In this document: in pieces, positions 42,701-52,860 of the stretch
Layout of the letters: every line of letters starts with the position of its first letter
Position numbering within the stretch: position 1 is the first letter of the stretch
DNA from: Pseudo-nitzschia pungens
Lineage: Eukaryota > Bacillariophyta > Bacillariophyceae > Bacillariales > Bacillariaceae
Length of the DNA: 64,000 nucleotides
Assembly: GCA_037355855.1 (NCBI GenBank)
Contig: CM074764.1
Span: 2,356,001-2,420,000, forward strand
Reading direction: 5' to 3'
Notes under the pieces: generated by a model
The model's database searches: none
What the model saw: only the letters and a program-made list of their open reading frames with translations
Told to the model about the DNA's origin: nothing
Program-made: the position numbers and the translations under genes

Positions 42701-45700
42701 GAACAAGTGTTGGTGGTAAAGATCCGCAAAAGGCTCAAGCAAGGCAGGCAGACCAGACACGCCCAAACTTTTCGACAGTACATGATGTCAAGACGGCAAA
42801 GATTTCAACAGGGCAATCATCAAAATACGAAAGTAAGGATATCAACGGCAAAGGAAAGAAGTCCAGATTTTCAGATGGCTTAGTCATACCGCAGAAGAAA
42901 ACTGTACCGGTAGAGAGTAAGACATTGGCTAGCCACTCGCGGAAGCCAGTTTTCTCTTCTCGTATTAATCCCATGCACTCACAAAACAAGCAGAAAGGTT
43001 CTAAAGTGTCGTCCAATGTTGAGTCCAGCAACGGATTGAAAAGTAATTCAGTCCTTCACAAGGAAGAAAATAATCTTGGTTATAAAGCTAGACAACATGG
43101 TGGTGGTTATACCCGATTCCCACGAAGCTCCCTGCACTCGCAAAACTCGAAGGAAGTGAGTGATCGAGTCAGCAATCTGAAGTCAAGTGAAACGGATGGA
43201 AAGAACAAAAAGGTGTTTGTGAAAGCTAGCAATGCTTATAGAAGTATTTCGAAGAAAAGCTCGAGCGAGGATTCTGATGATAGGAGGAGGTATTTTTCCA
43301 TCGTGGCTTCAACGAGTGCCAGTGATATTTCATGTTCCTCGTCAACATACGACAACTACCAAAAGAAGCTTACAGATAGCCTCAGAAGAGCAAATATCGT
43401 GACTCAAAATTCGTTCGAATATTCTTTGCACTCCCATAAGTCACTTGATGACTCTAGCATAGAATCTGATATTCGAGTTCTCAGGTCGCTTCTCCGACGT
43501 CCAAGACTCGATCAAGATAACGAAGCAGTAATCACGGCAAGTCGGCAAGTCAAAGGATTCCCTACGTATGACATGGACAGTGCAACTGACCCCATGCAAA
43601 GAGTAGGACTACGACTTCTCTCATCAGCGATAGTCCCGATTCAAACTGAAGTTAGGAGGTTTCTTGCTATGAGACGTGCGCTAACACGTATGTGGGCTCT
43701 CATAGTTATACAAACTTACACCAGAGAGTTCCTAGCGAGAACGAAATATCAGCGAGTACAGTATTCCGTCGTCAAGCTCCAATCAGTCGTAAGAGGTCAT
43801 CTTGCGCGTAATGACATCATCGACAAGCATGTCTGCGCCATTGAGATTCAAAGATTCGTTCGTGGTTATCTTGCAACTATGGAAGTTTACGAAGAGATTT
43901 ACAAAGTGACTCTTGTTCAAAGTTTGGTCCGTATGAAAATTGCGATGGATGATGCTGCGTACCGCATGTCTCTGATAATACAGCTCCAGGCAGTTGCGCG
44001 CGGCTTTTTGGTTCGTCGACAACGTGCTCGCTTCGACAAAGCTGCTACAGTGATTCAATCAAGCTGGCGGTGCTTTTATAACCGCCTCACGTACCAATTC
44101 GACTTATTAGATATCATTATCATTCAAAGTCTATGGAGGAGAAAATTGGGATTTCGAATGGCTGCTAAGGTAGCTAAGCAAAAACGCGACGCCGCTGCTA
44201 CTGTCATACAGGCAAAATGGAGGGGTTACGATTGCAAAATGGAATTCCTTTGCTATCTTTCAGCAAGAAGAATCCAGACAAAATGGAGGTTGTACAATTG
44301 CCGTGTGAAGTATATTGATTATCAGGCAAGCACTCTCATTCAATCCGCAGCAAGAAGGTTTCTCTGCCGATCACGTTATGTTGACTACCAAGCATCGACA
44401 GCTATTCAATCAGCGGTACGAATGTACTTCTGCCGCATTGATTACATTGACTACGTTTGCGCGAAAAAGATACAGTCGATTGTGCGAATGTTTCTCTGTC
44501 GATCGCAGTATATTGAGTATCAATGTGCATCAAAAATTCAATCGATGGGAAGGATGTACCTCTGCCGTAGCGACTACCTAGAATATCGAGCAGCACGAGC
44601 CATCCAGTCGATCGGAAGAATGCACCTTTGCCGGAGCGATTACCTGGAGTATCGAGCAGCTAGAGCCATTCAGTCGATTGGAAGGATGTACGTGTGCCGG
44701 ACCTATTATGTGGAATATTGCGCAGCGCAAGCAATCCAGTCGATTGGAAGGATGTATTTATGCAGGAATGATTACGTTGATTATCAAGCAGCGAAAACCG
44801 TCCAGGCTATCGCAAGGATGTATTTATGCAGATGTGACTATGTGGAGTACCAAGCAGCAAAAGCAATTCAGTCTATTGGAAGGATGTATTTATGCAGATA
44901 TGACTATGTTGAATACAAGGCAGCGAGGGCTATTCAGTCTATTGGAAGGATGTACTTATGCAGAGGCGACTATGTTGAGTATCGAGCGGCTCGCGTAATT
45001 CAGACTAGCGCAAGAATGCATTTCTGTCGATCTCACTATGTTGAGTATCAAGCAGCTAAAGCAATTCAATCTGCAACTCGAATGTACCTTTGCTATTCGC
45101 ACTACAAGGAGTACCAAGCAGCGAAAGCAATTCAATCGATTGGACGGATGTACTTGTGTCGGTACGACTATGTTGAGTATGTGGCGGCCAGGGCTATCCA
45201 GGCAATCGGAAGGATGTATTTATGCAGAAGTGACTACGTTGAGTATGTTGCAGCAAGAAAAATACAAACTGTTTTCCGTAGGTTTTTTTGTCGATCTGGA
45301 TATCTTCAGTACAGATCTGCAACGATTATCCAAGCAGCGTGGAGATGCCATGACTGCCGAATGGACTATCTTTTCTATATTTCATCAAGGAAGATTCAAT
45401 CAATTGGCAGAATGTTTGTTTGCAGAACGAGATATAACGATTACAGAGCAGCAACACGTATACAGTCCTTTGTAAGGATGTCCATGATTAGATCGGAGTA
45501 TGTGGATTATCAAGCTGCGACTCGTATCCAGTCCGTTGTGAGAATGTTTTTGTGCAGATCCCAATATTTATTCGACCGGGACTTCATGGCTGCGAGGTTG
45601 ATACAAACAAGTTGGCGAGGTCAATTTCATCGGAAGCGTTACGTAAGGTTCACGTCTTCCAAATTGATTCAAAAGCAATGGAGAGCATACGTATGTAGGA

Positions 45701-48612
45701 AGATCTACATCGAGAACTTTGCGGCCACTATTATTCAAGCAAAATGGAGATCTTATGACTGCTCGTCAATGTATAAGCGTTATTGTTCTGCAAGGATCAT
45801 CCAAAAAACGTGGAGGTCTTACGACTGTCAAATGAACTTCCTGCACTTCCTGGCTGATATTCTGATCGTGCAGAGTACAATCAGACGCTTCTTGGTTCAG
45901 AGAAGAGTGGAAGCGATGAAAAATCGCGCTGCAACTACAATACAACGAGAATATCGCAGATATGCCTGCTTGACTTCATATCAGCAGACGCTTGCAGCTA
46001 TAGCAATTCAGCGCACATGGCGAGGTTTCGTTTGTTTCGCTGACTACGAAGAATTCAAGGCAGCCAGGAAGGTTCAAACAACTTGGAGGAAACACGCACA
46101 ATACCAGAAATACACCAGGTATATTGCTGCAAGAAAGGTACAGAGTGTGTGGAGGACACATATAAACCATCAGAAGTATAAAATGTATATCGCTACACGG
46201 AAGGTACAGACTGCATGGAGGAGACATACATACTATCAGAAGTATAAAATGTATGTCGCTGCACGAAAGGTTCAGGCTACATGGAGGAGTCATACACACC
46301 ATCAGCAATACACAAGGTATATAGCTGCGAGAAAGGTGCAAACTATATGGAGGGCGCAGTTCGCTTGTAAGAAGTATATCAGATTTGTTGCAGCGAGGAA
46401 AATACAAGCTGCATGGCGAGGTTTTGTGGATTATGCTGACTACCAGGAATTCTTGACGGTCAGAAAAATACAGACGGCTTGGCGTGCGTATCGTCAATAC
46501 AACATTTATCAGCGCCACAAAGCATCAGTCAAAATTCAAGCTGCCTTCCGATGCAAACTTTGTCATTCTGATTATCGGCGTTACGTTGCGGCACGGAAAA
46601 TACAAAGTGCGTGGCGAGGACTTATTCGTTACATCGACTATCATGAATACTTGACTGTTAGAAAGATACAAACTCTTTGGCGTGGTTATGTTTGCAGGAG
46701 AAACTATGAAAGAGAAAAATCGGCCATCATTATTCAGAGTGCCTGGAGGGGCTTTCTCATTTACGCAGACTACATGTTCGAATTGTCTGATATTGTAGTG
46801 GTTCAAAAAGAGATTCGAGGCTGGTTGGCAAGACGGGAAATCAAGAAGAGAAGGAATCATCGAGATTTTAATGCTGCAACTAAGATTCAAAAAGAATGGC
46901 GGAGATGGGTCGATTGGAAGATGACAAGGGAGAGAGATGCATGTACAATCATTCAAAAGAACTGGAGGCGGTTTTGGTGTTTCTCAAATTTCATCATTGC
47001 CCTTGATTGTTCCATTCAGATTCAAGCACAGATGCGAGGTTATATTCAGAATCGGAAATACTCAGCTCAGAAACTCGCTGCTGTTGCAATTCAGAGCACA
47101 TGGAGAACTGCCAACGCAAAGAAGGTCTTGAGTCACTTATCGGTCGTTCGAAAGGTGGTACGCGGCGCTTGTGAGCTTGCTGAGAAAGAATCTAGTGCAG
47201 CAACTAAGATTCAACGCGTATTTCGAGGATCTCTTTGCAGGACGGCTCTCAAAGTTCATTTAGCTGCAGTATTACTGCAGTCACGTGTGAGAGGGAATCA
47301 AGCACGTACTGCGGTAAGGCTTTACATCGCAGTCCGCAAGATTCAAGCTTCCTGGAGAGCCTTCACACCTCGTCGAAGTTACGAAACGTACAGAGCTGCT
47401 CGTAAGATTCAAGCGAACTGGCGACGTTACATTCCTCGACAAGGTTTTATCAATTATATTGCAGCTCGAAGAATCCAAAATTATTGGAGATCTGTGAAGG
47501 CGAAACAGATGTTGACCTCTTTGCAGCACACTTTCCATGCTGCTTCACTGATCCAAAGCGCGTGGAGAGGTTTCGTATGTTACACCGATTTCGTTTTCAC
47601 TCTTTCTGACATCGTGGCAGCTCAAAAGATCGTTCGAGGATACCTTTCACGGAAAAAATACTCCAGTGTTATTCGCTCCAACATAGAGATAAAGAAGAAT
47701 CGATTCATAGCAGCAATTGCAATCCAAAGAATATATCGAGGTTTTCAAGCCAGGCAAAGCTACTGGTACACCCTCGGGTGCACTATGCAAATTCAGAGTT
47801 GGTGGCGCGGACGCCATGTCTATCGTATGGTTCAGGAGAAACTTGATGCTCTCCTGACATTACAATGTTTTGCGCGTTGCAGTCGCGCTCGTCAGGAGTA
47901 CATGCAACGTCGTTTTGTATTTATGCTAATACAAACAGCTGAACTGGAACGGACGAAAAAGATCGAGGCGCTCAGAATTAAAGAACAAATGCGAGACGAT
48001 ATGGAAGAAGACCAGAAAGAAGAAGCAGCGCGCGTTATTCAGCGTTTCTTCGTGGGTGTGAAAGACGAAGGTGATGAGATTGTTCTTGCTACGAAACGCC
48101 GTAAAAAGTGGAGGAAAAATATGAAGAGAGAAAGGCATGCCGGAGATGTAGAGGAAGCATTTCTCGAAGATGTGTGGCTAGGTTTGATAGCGCAAAACAA
48201 CTTTGAAGAAGAACCTTTCACGCGAAACTACGCACATTTTGGAGCAGGTCGCGTCGACGAAGGAAATTGCAGTTTCAGTGAACAAAAAATTGCCGATGAT
48301 GACACAAGCGAGTTGAGCTTGTTTGGAGGCGCCACCGCCCCGTTGGCCTTCACACGCCATCCGAATTCGTCGATACAGCTAATTCGAAAGTTGGATGCCA
48401 TTGAAATGGATGATGACTTCCAACTAGAGGAAGCCTTTATTGATGCTGAAATTCACAACGCCAAGAAGTTGAGACATGTGGCAGGAACCAACATAGGAAG
48501 AAAAGAATACGGATCATCAACTATCAGTTCATCTAAGCGTGTGGTGAAGATACTATCTGAAAGTAGAAACGAGAAGAATAAACGAGAAGGGGCGTCATCG
48601 ATAAAGCAGTAA
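39712..48612 (+). CDS. Giant IQ-motif (calmodulin-binding) protein, 2966 aa
   Basis: Single uninterrupted frame, ATG 39712 to TAA 48612. Residues 1 to about 1290 are low complexity and presumably disordered (Ser/Lys/Asn-rich, with a KQQQQQQQ run and a repeated WEVPAKEWIHSGKSQ-type block). Residues of about 1295-2740 are an almost continuous array of IQ-like motifs, on the order of 60 by eye, many 22 residues apart (AARAIQSIGRMYLCRSDYVE). Others follow the 23-30-residue patterns of ASPM-like proteins (AARKIQTAWRGF). The last 220 residues are charged. IQ motifs bind calmodulin or light chains; a long rigid helix decorated with calmodulin is likely. It resembles ASPM/abnormal-spindle in the array, but I see no calponin-homology domain, nor any myosin motor. 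A role at the spindle, centrosome-like body or cytoskeleton is inference. Confidence 0.92.
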   Translation: MVTPTDSSRYLNRGIAATVSSFDKDSVKNGMKSPRSRSGGQLFPRDESNGNGATVVSPSSLAARKSQQWNVKRDIPAGAVRNNPFAIKESSSPRKRIVPHTPASPTKTSGGSRARPASFSSVTRDASSKHETERGVPDTPSRTSTLSPRGQSPKSGSSPWQQHAKSFSVKAELRSKQQQQQQQPSQPTYSKNEKTEGNRSKRWQPSQEIPNGTVKGRVSTLFGQAKSSGLKPKESTKPVARNQKNVSTNVSNRNISSKGNGAVEGVDNDEDQWIITERNKANTQVSASQWGEAVVAAKSAESDDWETPGKEWIRSGDSQTESSISNRVTRTSGNQKSTLRNSVVETNEAEKDLSLQDAESPGGHRSSESGGWEVPAKEWIHSGKSQLTSSSSLSKRATKAPVKHETVFQTKIVPKTDGTKKDNSGQVTSEKNEFLSRGKNALSPPPKGVNADHHTHVRPSAETSSKGANNAHSFQSNDFASDFKMDSMDDSEFATPFPTEDKNKRFQPSDANADVFGFPLASANNPVERQNIGEIVGGEEFFDASLSIGSDRPVSEVQKFKFDRPHSLSTHETNKNESDDTDGDFGFNPDRDDPKKKRKGFFKGLFGRKGKDKDNVRITESTRDEKKLHTYSPRSFSKSSPSDSMVSPSEMGSETSIHSKSPDVQSMDQNREQPGSLLTSKRQFGGSSQKLRVATAPAESPIDKINTRDIETRHGESKRYASTNETSRSNLFLNNKNLSTASAPKNYGSKRSAIPSDFSHGSKPSQGSIKSSKFDRDDVFVNLESDIPVSSVAVGTIDEKYIDPELDHLDMDINSDDESNSLVEKPSKTNVLKTPTTTQPKQNPLKPTFNKVDEVVKPQKSSRKVSPTQNVLVETKKNFEKADVGDGEGNEKTSTKTAVKFRKNMKPLTSKPATHTDELDANGARQDQSRIINPGQTAVRTDEKLSGNDANKNISYQTRIRGVSPVRVVTEEKSGPMGSTVEKKNTSNLPGRIRWRGTSVGGKDPQKAQARQADQTRPNFSTVHDVKTAKISTGQSSKYESKDINGKGKKSRFSDGLVIPQKKTVPVESKTLASHSRKPVFSSRINPMHSQNKQKGSKVSSNVESSNGLKSNSVLHKEENNLGYKARQHGGGYTRFPRSSLHSQNSKEVSDRVSNLKSSETDGKNKKVFVKASNAYRSISKKSSSEDSDDRRRYFSIVASTSASDISCSSSTYDNYQKKLTDSLRRANIVTQNSFEYSLHSHKSLDDSSIESDIRVLRSLLRRPRLDQDNEAVITASRQVKGFPTYDMDSATDPMQRVGLRLLSSAIVPIQTEVRRFLAMRRALTRMWALIVIQTYTREFLARTKYQRVQYSVVKLQSVVRGHLARNDIIDKHVCAIEIQRFVRGYLATMEVYEEIYKVTLVQSLVRMKIAMDDAAYRMSLIIQLQAVARGFLVRRQRARFDKAATVIQSSWRCFYNRLTYQFDLLDIIIIQSLWRRKLGFRMAAKVAKQKRDAAATVIQAKWRGYDCKMEFLCYLSARRIQTKWRLYNCRVKYIDYQASTLIQSAARRFLCRSRYVDYQASTAIQSAVRMYFCRIDYIDYVCAKKIQSIVRMFLCRSQYIEYQCASKIQSMGRMYLCRSDYLEYRAARAIQSIGRMHLCRSDYLEYRAARAIQSIGRMYVCRTYYVEYCAAQAIQSIGRMYLCRNDYVDYQAAKTVQAIARMYLCRCDYVEYQAAKAIQSIGRMYLCRYDYVEYKAARAIQSIGRMYLCRGDYVEYRAARVIQTSARMHFCRSHYVEYQAAKAIQSATRMYLCYSHYKEYQAAKAIQSIGRMYLCRYDYVEYVAARAIQAIGRMYLCRSDYVEYVAARKIQTVFRRFFCRSGYLQYRSATIIQAAWRCHDCRMDYLFYISSRKIQSIGRMFVCRTRYNDYRAATRIQSFVRMSMIRSEYVDYQAATRIQSVVRMFLCRSQYLFDRDFMAARLIQTSWRGQFHRKRYVRFTSSKLIQKQWRAYVCRKIYIENFAATIIQAKWRSYDCSSMYKRYCSARIIQKTWRSYDCQMNFLHFLADILIVQSTIRRFLVQRRVEAMKNRAATTIQREYRRYACLTSYQQTLAAIAIQRTWRGFVCFADYEEFKAARKVQTTWRKHAQYQKYTRYIAARKVQSVWRTHINHQKYKMYIATRKVQTAWRRHTYYQKYKMYVAARKVQATWRSHTHHQQYTRYIAARKVQTIWRAQFACKKYIRFVAARKIQAAWRGFVDYADYQEFLTVRKIQTAWRAYRQYNIYQRHKASVKIQAAFRCKLCHSDYRRYVAARKIQSAWRGLIRYIDYHEYLTVRKIQTLWRGYVCRRNYEREKSAIIIQSAWRGFLIYADYMFELSDIVVVQKEIRGWLARREIKKRRNHRDFNAATKIQKEWRRWVDWKMTRERDACTIIQKNWRRFWCFSNFIIALDCSIQIQAQMRGYIQNRKYSAQKLAAVAIQSTWRTANAKKVLSHLSVVRKVVRGACELAEKESSAATKIQRVFRGSLCRTALKVHLAAVLLQSRVRGNQARTAVRLYIAVRKIQASWRAFTPRRSYETYRAARKIQANWRRYIPRQGFINYIAARRIQNYWRSVKAKQMLTSLQHTFHAASLIQSAWRGFVCYTDFVFTLSDIVAAQKIVRGYLSRKKYSSVIRSNIEIKKNRFIAAIAIQRIYRGFQARQSYWYTLGCTMQIQSWWRGRHVYRMVQEKLDALLTLQCFARCSRARQEYMQRRFVFMLIQTAELERTKKIEALRIKEQMRDDMEEDQKEEAARVIQRFFVGVKDEGDEIVLATKRRKKWRKNMKRERHAGDVEEAFLEDVWLGLIAQNNFEEEPFTRNYAHFGAGRVDEGNCSFSEQKIADDDTSELSLFGGATAPLAFTRHPNSSIQLIRKLDAIEMDDDFQLEEAFIDAEIHNAKKLRHVAGTNIGRKEYGSSTISSSKRVVKILSESRNEKNKREGASSIKQ
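44280..45620 (+). repeat. 66-bp coding minisatellite within the IQ gene
   Basis: Units of 66 bp (22 codons) repeat with high nucleotide identity, for example GAGTATCGAGCAGC at 44647 against GAATATCGAGCAGC at 44581. Nucleotide likeness of adjacent units is higher here than in the flanking IQ array, which suggests later duplication. Confidence 0.85.
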
Positions 48613-49319
48613 TGGATGCTTCAAGTTATGCTGGACAACACCCCCCTTTGGATCGAAAGGTTTTCACGTGAAAAAAATGTTATGAAGTTGTGAAATAATA
48701 ATTAATAGTAGTACGGTAATTGTAGAGAAAAATGTTACGAACTCCGTACCGTACTGGACAAAATGAAGCTTACATACCGAAATTTCGTAAAAGAACCCTA
48801 TCGGCCGAAAGACTAACTTTTCGAGATCGTGTGTAACCCCTATCAACCTATATATCGTTGAAAAGCTGAAGACAAGGAGAACACAAATATGGCAGTGGTT
48901 TCCCAGTTTTATTGAGCCCAAATATATAACTTTTTTTATTCATTACTGTATATTTATATAAACTTTTAAAATCGCAATTTGGTTCTCCGCGACTCTTATT
49001 TTCAAATAAATCGAAACTCCGCGCCTTCACAGCGCGCACGCCCAGTCACTGCTGAACCGTTAAACCGTTAAAATAATCTTCCATCGAAAGAAACAGAAAA
49101 CACATGAATTCGATGGAAGTCATTGTTGAATCCCACAAGAAGCTTCTGTCTCAAAAACAACTCCATCGAAGTCTTTCTTGAATCCCACAAGAAAACACAC
49201 GATTGCTTTATTTTAAAATTGTTTCACCTTTGCGTTTTTGCCGTTTTCCGATTGTTTCAGAAGGCGTTGGTTTCTTCTCACTTTTCCAACTGACAAAGGA
49301 ATCAAAAGGATAAGAACCA
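48613..49319. other. Intergenic DNA downstream of the IQ gene
   Basis: No gene is seen. Bases 48775-48804 recur inverted at about 55749-55778 with one mismatch. Two copies of an ATTCGATGGAAGTC/CATCGAAGTCTTTCTTGAATCCCAC-type word lie at 49108-49190. Confidence 0.5.
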
Positions 49320-50140
49320 TACTCAAGCAAACGAGGTGCGACGAGCAAGGTGATACCGGTACGCTACTCGATTTGGTTGTTATTCGATACTCAAGCAAAC
49401 GAGGTGCGACGAGCAAGGTGATACTACGCTACTCCATTCGGTTGTTATTCGATACTCAAGCAATCAAGGTGCGACGAGCAAGGTGATACTACGCTACTCC
49501 ATTCGGTTGTTATTCGATACTCAAGCCAACGCGATACTCCATCCAGCAAATACTCAAGCAATCGAGGTGCGAGCAAGGCGATAGTTGATTCGGTTGTTAT
49601 TCGATACTCAAGCAAACGAGGTGCGACGAGCAAGGCGATAGTCGATTCGGTTGTTATTCGATACTCAAGCAATCCGTTGTTATTCGATACTCAAGCAAAC
49701 GAGGTGCGACGAGCAAGGCGATAGTCGATTCGGTTGTTATTCGATATTCAAGCAATCCGTTGTTATTCGATACTCAAGCAAACGAGGTGCGACGAGCAAG
49801 GTGATACGCTACTCGATTCGGTTGTTATTCGAAACGCAAGCAAACGGACACAGGGAAACGGAACAATATAACGCTCCATCCAACGTTTTTCGATACTCAA
49901 GCAAACGAGGTACGAGCAAGGTGATAGTCGATTCGGTTGCTGTTCGATACTTAATCTAACGGACACGGGGAAACGGAGCACGCGATACTCCATCCAGTGG
50001 ATACGGGGAAACGGAGCAATATACCAACCGGAGCAATACAACGCGATACTCCATCCAGTGTTATTCGATACTCAAGAAATCGAGGTGCGAGCAAGGTGAT
50101 AGTCGATTCGGTTGCCATTCGACACTAAAACGCGATAATC
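49320..50140. repeat. Degenerate tandem repeats of about 60-70 bp
   Basis: The words TCGATACTCAAGCAA, CGAGGTGCGACGAGCAAGG and TCGATTCGGTTGTTATTCGATA recur about ten times in the same order with variable truncation. Units near 49320-49500 are the most regular. A related duplication, CGAACGTCCCACCGAGTCGA, occurs at about 50226 and 50325. The block ends just before the start of the next gene and may include its promoter. Confidence 0.8.
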
Positions 50141-50361
50141 TTACCGTACTCAACCATTCAAGTTGCGAGCAAAGTATTGCAACGCGAAACGGTACGCGAA
50201 ATCGCAACCGGAACACAACTCCCACCGAACGTCCCACCGAGTCGAAGGCAATACAAAGACCATACAACGAATCGAATCGAAACACGAAATCGATACTCCA
50301 TCCGATACGGTACCGTACACATCCGAACGTCCCACCGAGTCGATTCGTAACGCAATACAAA

Positions 50362-52777
50362 ATGGAACCAACGAAGAAAAAGAGAAGAAAACGTCGATCA
50401 GCAGGTGCTACTCCAAGGCCTCGTACAGATAGGGAGAAGTCCAGTACTATCCTTCGGCGCCAACAGAAACATGCAGAGGAGCAGGCAAGGTTGGAACAGC
50501 AAACTACTGTACCCTCTCCACCCCCACCTCCACCTCCACCACCTCCACCAGAAGAAGAAGATACTAAACTACCAGCAAGGGTGGTTGCTCCTGTGAACTA
50601 TGCTGAAGAATCAAGTGATGATGAAGAGTATGTACCTATTGATTGTGAGCAAGTCGAACCCGAGTTCCAATCTGTATCCACATTCCCGAACATCAGAATT
50701 GCTATTGCAGTCCACTTTGAGCTTGTTCTGGGAAGCCCTCTCCGAGACACCTGGCCAAATGTGCACCCTATCAGTGCCATTTGCAATGTCTTCAACAACG
50801 ACACACAATCTTTCAAAGACACTGTCAGGCAAGTTTGTAGCCAAGTGCTAGCCTGCCAAGCCAATGGTGTCCTTTATACAGGAGCTGGGAACTACGAAAA
50901 CGTTGGACGCCCTGCCATTATTCAACTGGATAGCATTGAAGCTCAGATAATAGCCGATGCATTGGAATACGGTAACAGTATTTCAATGGCTACTGATATT
51001 GTCAATATGTTTCGCGAAGACAATGATCTGCCGTCCCTCACTTACTCTGCCGTCAGGGGTGCGATGTTGAGAATGAAGCCCAAGGTAATGTCGATCAAGA
51101 AAGCCAAACAGGGTTCAAAGCTAAAGGAGTCCGCCTGGTGTAGAGCATCATTCCGATGGTTTGCACAACTTCTTGTTCGCTTTGGTAAAGTGGAGTTTGA
51201 CCATCCAATGTTCCCATTGCTTCTAGGTGATGCCTATGATCCAGAGAAACCACCGCCCTGTTATGATACCACCAAGTTAACCCCATTGAAGCTGAATCAA
51301 GTTGCTTGGTTTGATGAGATGCACAAGAAGGCTCACATTGGAGCAACGGGTCCAAGGATTGGAAAGGGATTGGAGAATGTCTACTTGGCTTTTAAGCGAG
51401 ATGCCAATGGTAAGCTGGATCCAAACGGTTCTTATGCCCCTCGGAAGACGGTGACGCATGTGAAATATGAAAAGGAAGCGAGGTTTTGTTTTGGTGTGTA
51501 TATGAACGGTGACGGTGACGGTTGCAAGATTGAAGAAGTGTTTGAATATACTGAGAAGAAATTGATCACTAGACCGGAACGCAATAAGCTTCGTCTCCAA
51601 GCCATTGCTTTTGCCAGATCTACCAAAGGTAAGCTAGTACGTTGAACTCGTTGTTTTTCCCAATACGAATACGATTTCTAACAACGATGATTTTTTGTTC
51701 CTACTCTTTTTAGGCAAACCATCCAAGACATGGATCGACAGTGGTCGTCCTGAAGGTGTGATCTACGAGGCAGAGTCTGTTCAGTGTATTCCAAGCTTGA
51801 AGGGGAAGACGGCTGAAAAGCTCAGTCTCCATGGGATCAAGTTAGTCAAGGACCTCAAGGACTTGGTTGGGAATCCAGAACGCATCAACAAGATTGCAGC
51901 TGACACGTCTGGTCTATCTCACAAGCGACTATCATCATTCGTATCGAAAGCTGCGACCGCCCTATCTGGTGTTCCTCCGTCACCTGTTGATCATCGAGCC
52001 GCTGACAATCCCTACCTTAGCAAGTACGGTTTGAATTAGCAAGTTCAAATCGACAAAGTCTGCATGACGGGACAAGTTTGTGTCACGGAACTGATTGACT
52101 ACATGTTTTCTGCCGCCAAGCAAGTGTATCCAGAAGGTTTCTTCGTCTATCACGATGCTCTCACTCTCATGACAGCAGCTGACTCAGTCGCATACATGAA
52201 AGAAAAGGACTACTACAAGCATTGGATTTTACCGGAGCACGATCTTATGGGCCCGTCTGGCGGCATTGGTGGGGAGCTGAAGAAGTACCACAATCGTCCC
52301 GTGGGAAATAGACCCGAAGCCAATCCACTTGACACCTCGCTCTTCAGTCAGCTGCACCGTGCCGTTAACATACATGTGAATGTTACGAAGAATTTGCCCG
52401 AAGAAAAGCGTTTCTCTCTTGCTACGCCTAAGTATGTCTCAAGTGCATACAGGCGGGTTTGGAAAGTTGCTCCAAGATCCGAAACAATTGCGAAGGACAT
52501 TAACAAGGTGCTGCAGTCTTTTCTTGTGATTGCTGAAAACGAGGGCCTTGCTATTGACGGACTTGGTAATAGAAGCGGGCGAAGACACGTTCCAACAGGC
52601 AAACGTGGTGGAAAACGAGAAAGAACACTCGCATCAGATTCTTATGACCGAGAAAGAGTCGTGTTGCACGAGGACGCAGCTTCAGCTCCAGGTTGTATTA
52701 TTGAAGAAGCCATTGAAAAAGTGGAACGAGGAGAAGTGGACGGAACTCAAGAAGAAGTAGAAGACGGAGAAGAATAA
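50362..52777 (+). pseudogene. Transposase-like protein of unassigned family, one intron, one in-frame stop
   Basis: Exon 1 50362-51628, GT-AG intron 51629-51713 (85 bp, GTAAGC...TTTTAG), exon 2 from 51714. TAG at 52037-52039 interrupts a frame that stays open to TAA at 52777, so the full product (about 776 codons) is broken near residue 530. The N-terminus is basic (KKKRRKRRS, likely nuclear), then a run of eleven prolines, an acidic patch, and a helix-rich region (NYENVGRPAIIQL...SITYSAVRG-like) that may bind DNA. Acidic positions spaced as in RNase H-fold transposases are AWFDEMHKK (Asp near 318), FVYHDALTLM and NPLDTSLFSQL. A helix-hairpin-helix-like stretch (LHGIKLVKDLKDLVG) lies between. 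I infer a DDE/DDD-type transposase or a domesticated descendant; I cannot name the family. It could instead be an unknown nuclear protein. Confidence 0.6.
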
Positions 52778-52860
52778 GTACACGTAAGAAATAAATAATA
52801 GTAATAGTGATTGAAATTAGCTTAATAATAGTAGTTTGCTAATAGCAAAGGTATGTTGAT

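Noticed and set aside
39712..48612. Myosin heavy chain or ASPM orthologue
   Set aside because: No motor domain, no calponin-homology domain, and IQ spacing differs; only the IQ array is shared.
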